Assembly: GCA_020444075.1 (NCBI GenBank) | Contig: JAHLLR010000001.1 | Span: 136,569-200,568 of the forward strand | DNA: 64,000 nucleotides | From: Deltaproteobacteria bacterium | Lineage (GTDB): Bacteria > Desulfobacterota > Desulfobacteria > Desulfobacterales > Desulfosarcinaceae | Direction: 5' to 3' | Shown: one piece after another, positions 62,463 to 64,000 of the stretch | How positions within the stretch are numbered: position 1 is the first letter of the stretch | How the letters are laid out: the number at the start of each line of letters is the position of its first letter | Position numbers and translations under genes: made by a program | Notes under the pieces: generated by a model | What the model was told of the DNA's origin: nothing | The model's input: only the letters and a program-made list of their open reading frames with translations | The model's database searches: none

Positions 62463-63182
62463 TCAGGCAATCAGTCCGCCGCCATCCACATCCAGGACGA
62501 TGCCGGTGATGAAGCCGTTGGCCATCAGCATCAGCGCGGCATCGGCGATGTCTTCCGGCCGGCCCACGCGTCCCGCGGGCAGGCGCCGGGCAATGGCCGT
62601 GAACATCTCTTCCCGGGCCGATTCCGGCATCTTCAGGTAGGCACCGGTGCCGGCGGTCATTCCCGGAGAAATCACGTTGACCCGCACCGGGGCCAGGTCC
62701 TTGGCCAGTGCCCGGCCCATGGCTTCCACGGCGGCATTGACCGACGCCAGCACCGTGTCGTTCCGCCCGGGCCGCCGGCTCAGAATACCGGAGAAGAGGG
62801 TAATCGACCCCTCTGGATTGATCCGGGCGTATTTGGCGCACAGGTAAGGCCCCCAGAACTTGCTCTGCATGGTATACAGCCCCTCGGCCAGGGGCATGTC
62901 CCGCAGGGTGCCGGTCTTCACCGAACTGCCGGGGATCACCAGGTGATCGACAGCGCCCAGCCGTTCGAACAGGTCCGACACCGACGCCTCGTCCGTGGTG
63001 TCCGCGACCTGCCAGTGCACATCACCGCCGATCTGCGCGGCAGCGGCTTTCAGTTTGTCCCGGCTCCGGCTGGCAATCACCACCCGGGCACCGGACAGCA
63101 AGGATTTCTTGGCCACGGCCAGCCCCATGCCCGAGCTGCCGCCGATGACGACCACGGTTTTATCTTTCAACGCGTGTTTCAT
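62463..63182 (-). CDS. atypical short-chain dehydrogenase (SDR) family protein
   Basis: A 239-residue Rossmann protein with the NAD(P) site VVIGGSSGMGLAVAKKSL and ASRSRDKL, and the SDR ends RVNVISPGMTAGTG and DVDGGGLIA. The catalytic region lacks the usual Tyr-x3-Lys: aligning AAVEAMGRALA with classical SDRs places Leu145 at Tyr and Asn149 at Lys, while Ser131 is kept. It may be a non-classical reductase or a binding protein. Three bases separate it from the cytochrome b gene, so they are co-transcribed ahead of cydAB. Confidence 0.85.
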   Translation of the reverse strand: MKHALKDKTVVVIGGSSGMGLAVAKKSLLSGARVVIASRSRDKLKAAAAQIGGDVHWQVADTTDEASVSDLFERLGAVDHLVIPGSSVKTGTLRDMPLAEGLYTMQSKFWGPYLCAKYARINPEGSITLFSGILSRRPGRNDTVLASVNAAVEAMGRALAKDLAPVRVNVISPGMTAGTGAYLKMPESAREEMFTAIARRLPAGRVGRPEDIADAALMLMANGFITGIVLDVDGGGLIA

Positions 63183-63185
63183 TGT

Positions 63186-63758
63186 TCACCTCGATCTTGT
63201 CCGCAACCATAAAAAAATGTGCAGCACCCCCATGCCGCCGTGACCGATCACATAAACGACCACCAGGCTGGTCAGTATTTGGTGCAACTCGATGGCCGCA
63301 TGGGCCAATCCGGAGCCGGCCTGAGCCAGCAGGAACCAGGTCAGCCCGGAGATCAGGGTCAGGCTCAACGCCCCCAACCCCAGGCCCTGAATGATCGCCG
63401 CCAGCCCGCCGGGCAACGCCTCTGGCAGCTTGCGGCCGGCCAGTGTTTTCAAATCCGATTTGAGTGCCGACCAATCCCCCCACAAATAGGGGAAAAAGAA
63501 TTTCAGTCCGCGGCGGAAAAGCTCGGTCAATACAAAAATCGTCGCAATCGCCGCCAACGCCATGCCGGGCAGAATGTGCGTCCACGTTCCAAAATCGAAA
63601 GAGAGGGAATCCCCCAGGCGGCGGGCATGATCGAGATCCACAAAATTGCTGGTGATCAGCTGGCTGGCAACCAGAAAGATGACCGCCAGATGCAGCACCC
63701 GGATGGACACGGGTTGGGATTGCCCGAAATAGGTCCAGATAGTTTTCACAATCCGCAT
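63186..63758 (-). CDS. cytochrome b561/Ni-hydrogenase-type cytochrome b
   Basis: A 190-residue inner-membrane protein with four helices. His candidates for two hemes lie in SIRVLHLAVIFLVASQL (helix 1), FGTWTHILPGMALAA (helix 2), and AIELHQILTSLVVVYVIGHGGMGVLH (helix 4). This fits the membrane cytochrome b superfamily that passes electrons between quinone and a partner. No hydrogenase or dehydrogenase subunit is next to it; its neighbours are the atypical SDR and cydAB. Confidence 0.85.
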   Translation of the reverse strand: MRIVKTIWTYFGQSQPVSIRVLHLAVIFLVASQLITSNFVDLDHARRLGDSLSFDFGTWTHILPGMALAAIATIFVLTELFRRGLKFFFPYLWGDWSALKSDLKTLAGRKLPEALPGGLAAIIQGLGLGALSLTLISGLTWFLLAQAGSGLAHAAIELHQILTSLVVVYVIGHGGMGVLHIFLWLRTRSR

Positions 63759-63946
63759 CGATGCCTGCTCCTTTTCTGTAAAAAGGTAAACTTAGGTGAA
63801 AATTCAGTATCCGCAGGAACAATAATCACTCCGCACAGCATCTGTCCATCGGATGGGGTTAAAAGTCCTCGCGGAATCGAAAAAATACCTTTAGGCGGGC
63901 CAATTCGCAGGCAGTGGCTGTCAGGGTCGGCATGGCCATCGGCGGT

Positions 63947-64000
63947 TCATCCGGGAAGCGCCCGGATCACATCGGCGATGAAGGCATCAGTATCCCAGGC
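63947..64000 (-). CDS. possible 3' end of a gene entering from the right edge
   Basis: On the minus strand, 17 codons from the window edge read AWDTDAFIADVIRALPG, then TGA at 63947-63949. Composition is protein-like, but the stretch is too short to name or to exclude chance. The 188 bases between it and the cytochrome b gene hold no recognised feature. Confidence 0.3.
   Translation of the reverse strand, partial: AWDTDAFIADVIRALPG

Noticed and set aside
1..64000. tRNA, rRNA, CRISPR arrays, integrases or transposases
   Set aside because: I looked for cloverleaf-like ends, regular spacer arrays and typical transposase motifs and found none; the repeats present are short and irregular.

Overview
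The window reads as chromosomal DNA of a GC-rich, basically anaerobic Gram-negative bacterium, most likely a sulfate-reducer-like member of the Desulfobacterota (Desulfobacteraceae/Desulfosarcina type). This is inference: no rRNA or dsr gene is present. It rests on indolepyruvate:ferredoxin oxidoreductase, rubrerythrin-like proteins, many PAS kinases, a large Gly-Gly-Cys-tailed surface protein, and a style of short degenerate intergenic repeats. No tRNA, rRNA, CRISPR array or intact insertion sequence was seen.

Layout. 1-4.4 kb: partial acyl-CoA thioesterase, APH-fold kinase, stress and metal genes (Usp, ZIP, ferritin-like). 4.9-7.5 kb: polar amino-acid ABC transporter (permease, binding protein, permease; no ATPase). 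7.6-13.9 kb, minus strand: branched-chain/aromatic-type ABC transporter livH-livM-livG-livF plus binding protein, with LivF fused in frame to a phenylacetate-CoA ligase and a 91-bp near-palindrome before the binding-protein gene. 14.1-23.6 kb: large hybrid sensor kinase, PAS protein, iorA-iorB, a histidine kinase lacking its ATPase domain, a ferritin-like gene. 24.1-28.1 kb: a 1333-residue repeat-built surface protein. 28.2-30.3 kb, minus strand: a TIM-barrel isomerase/epimerase and a sugar phosphate cyclase. 30.6-35.3 kb: SafE-like membrane protein and a translationally coupled NosL/ABC/CPWC-membrane operon, probably for copper or cofactor supply.

35.4-46.4 kb: a respiratory operon encoding alternative complex III (actB, C, D, F, A) followed directly by a cbb3-type oxidase (ccoN, a CcoO/P-like diheme cytochrome, ccoS-like, small subunits, monoheme cytochrome c), then the CcoI copper ATPase. 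49-55 kb: CoA-disulfide reductase with rhodanese domain, lytic transglycosylase, OmpA lipoprotein, dienelactone hydrolase, small Cys protein. 55.3-57.8 kb, minus strand: ADP-ribosylglycohydrolase, a twice-frameshifted SDR pseudogene, MoaD/ThiS-like protein. 58-64 kb: unknown protein, mscL, and a minus-strand cytochrome b / SDR / cydA / cydB / DUF2474-like cluster.

Together: arylpyruvate/arylacetate uptake and activation (Liv + PaaK domain + IorAB) in the first third; a complete quinol-to-oxygen chain through ACIII and a cbb3-type oxidase with copper supply in the middle; and a second quinol oxidase (cyd) at the end, giving an apparently anaerobic organism two routes for consuming oxygen.
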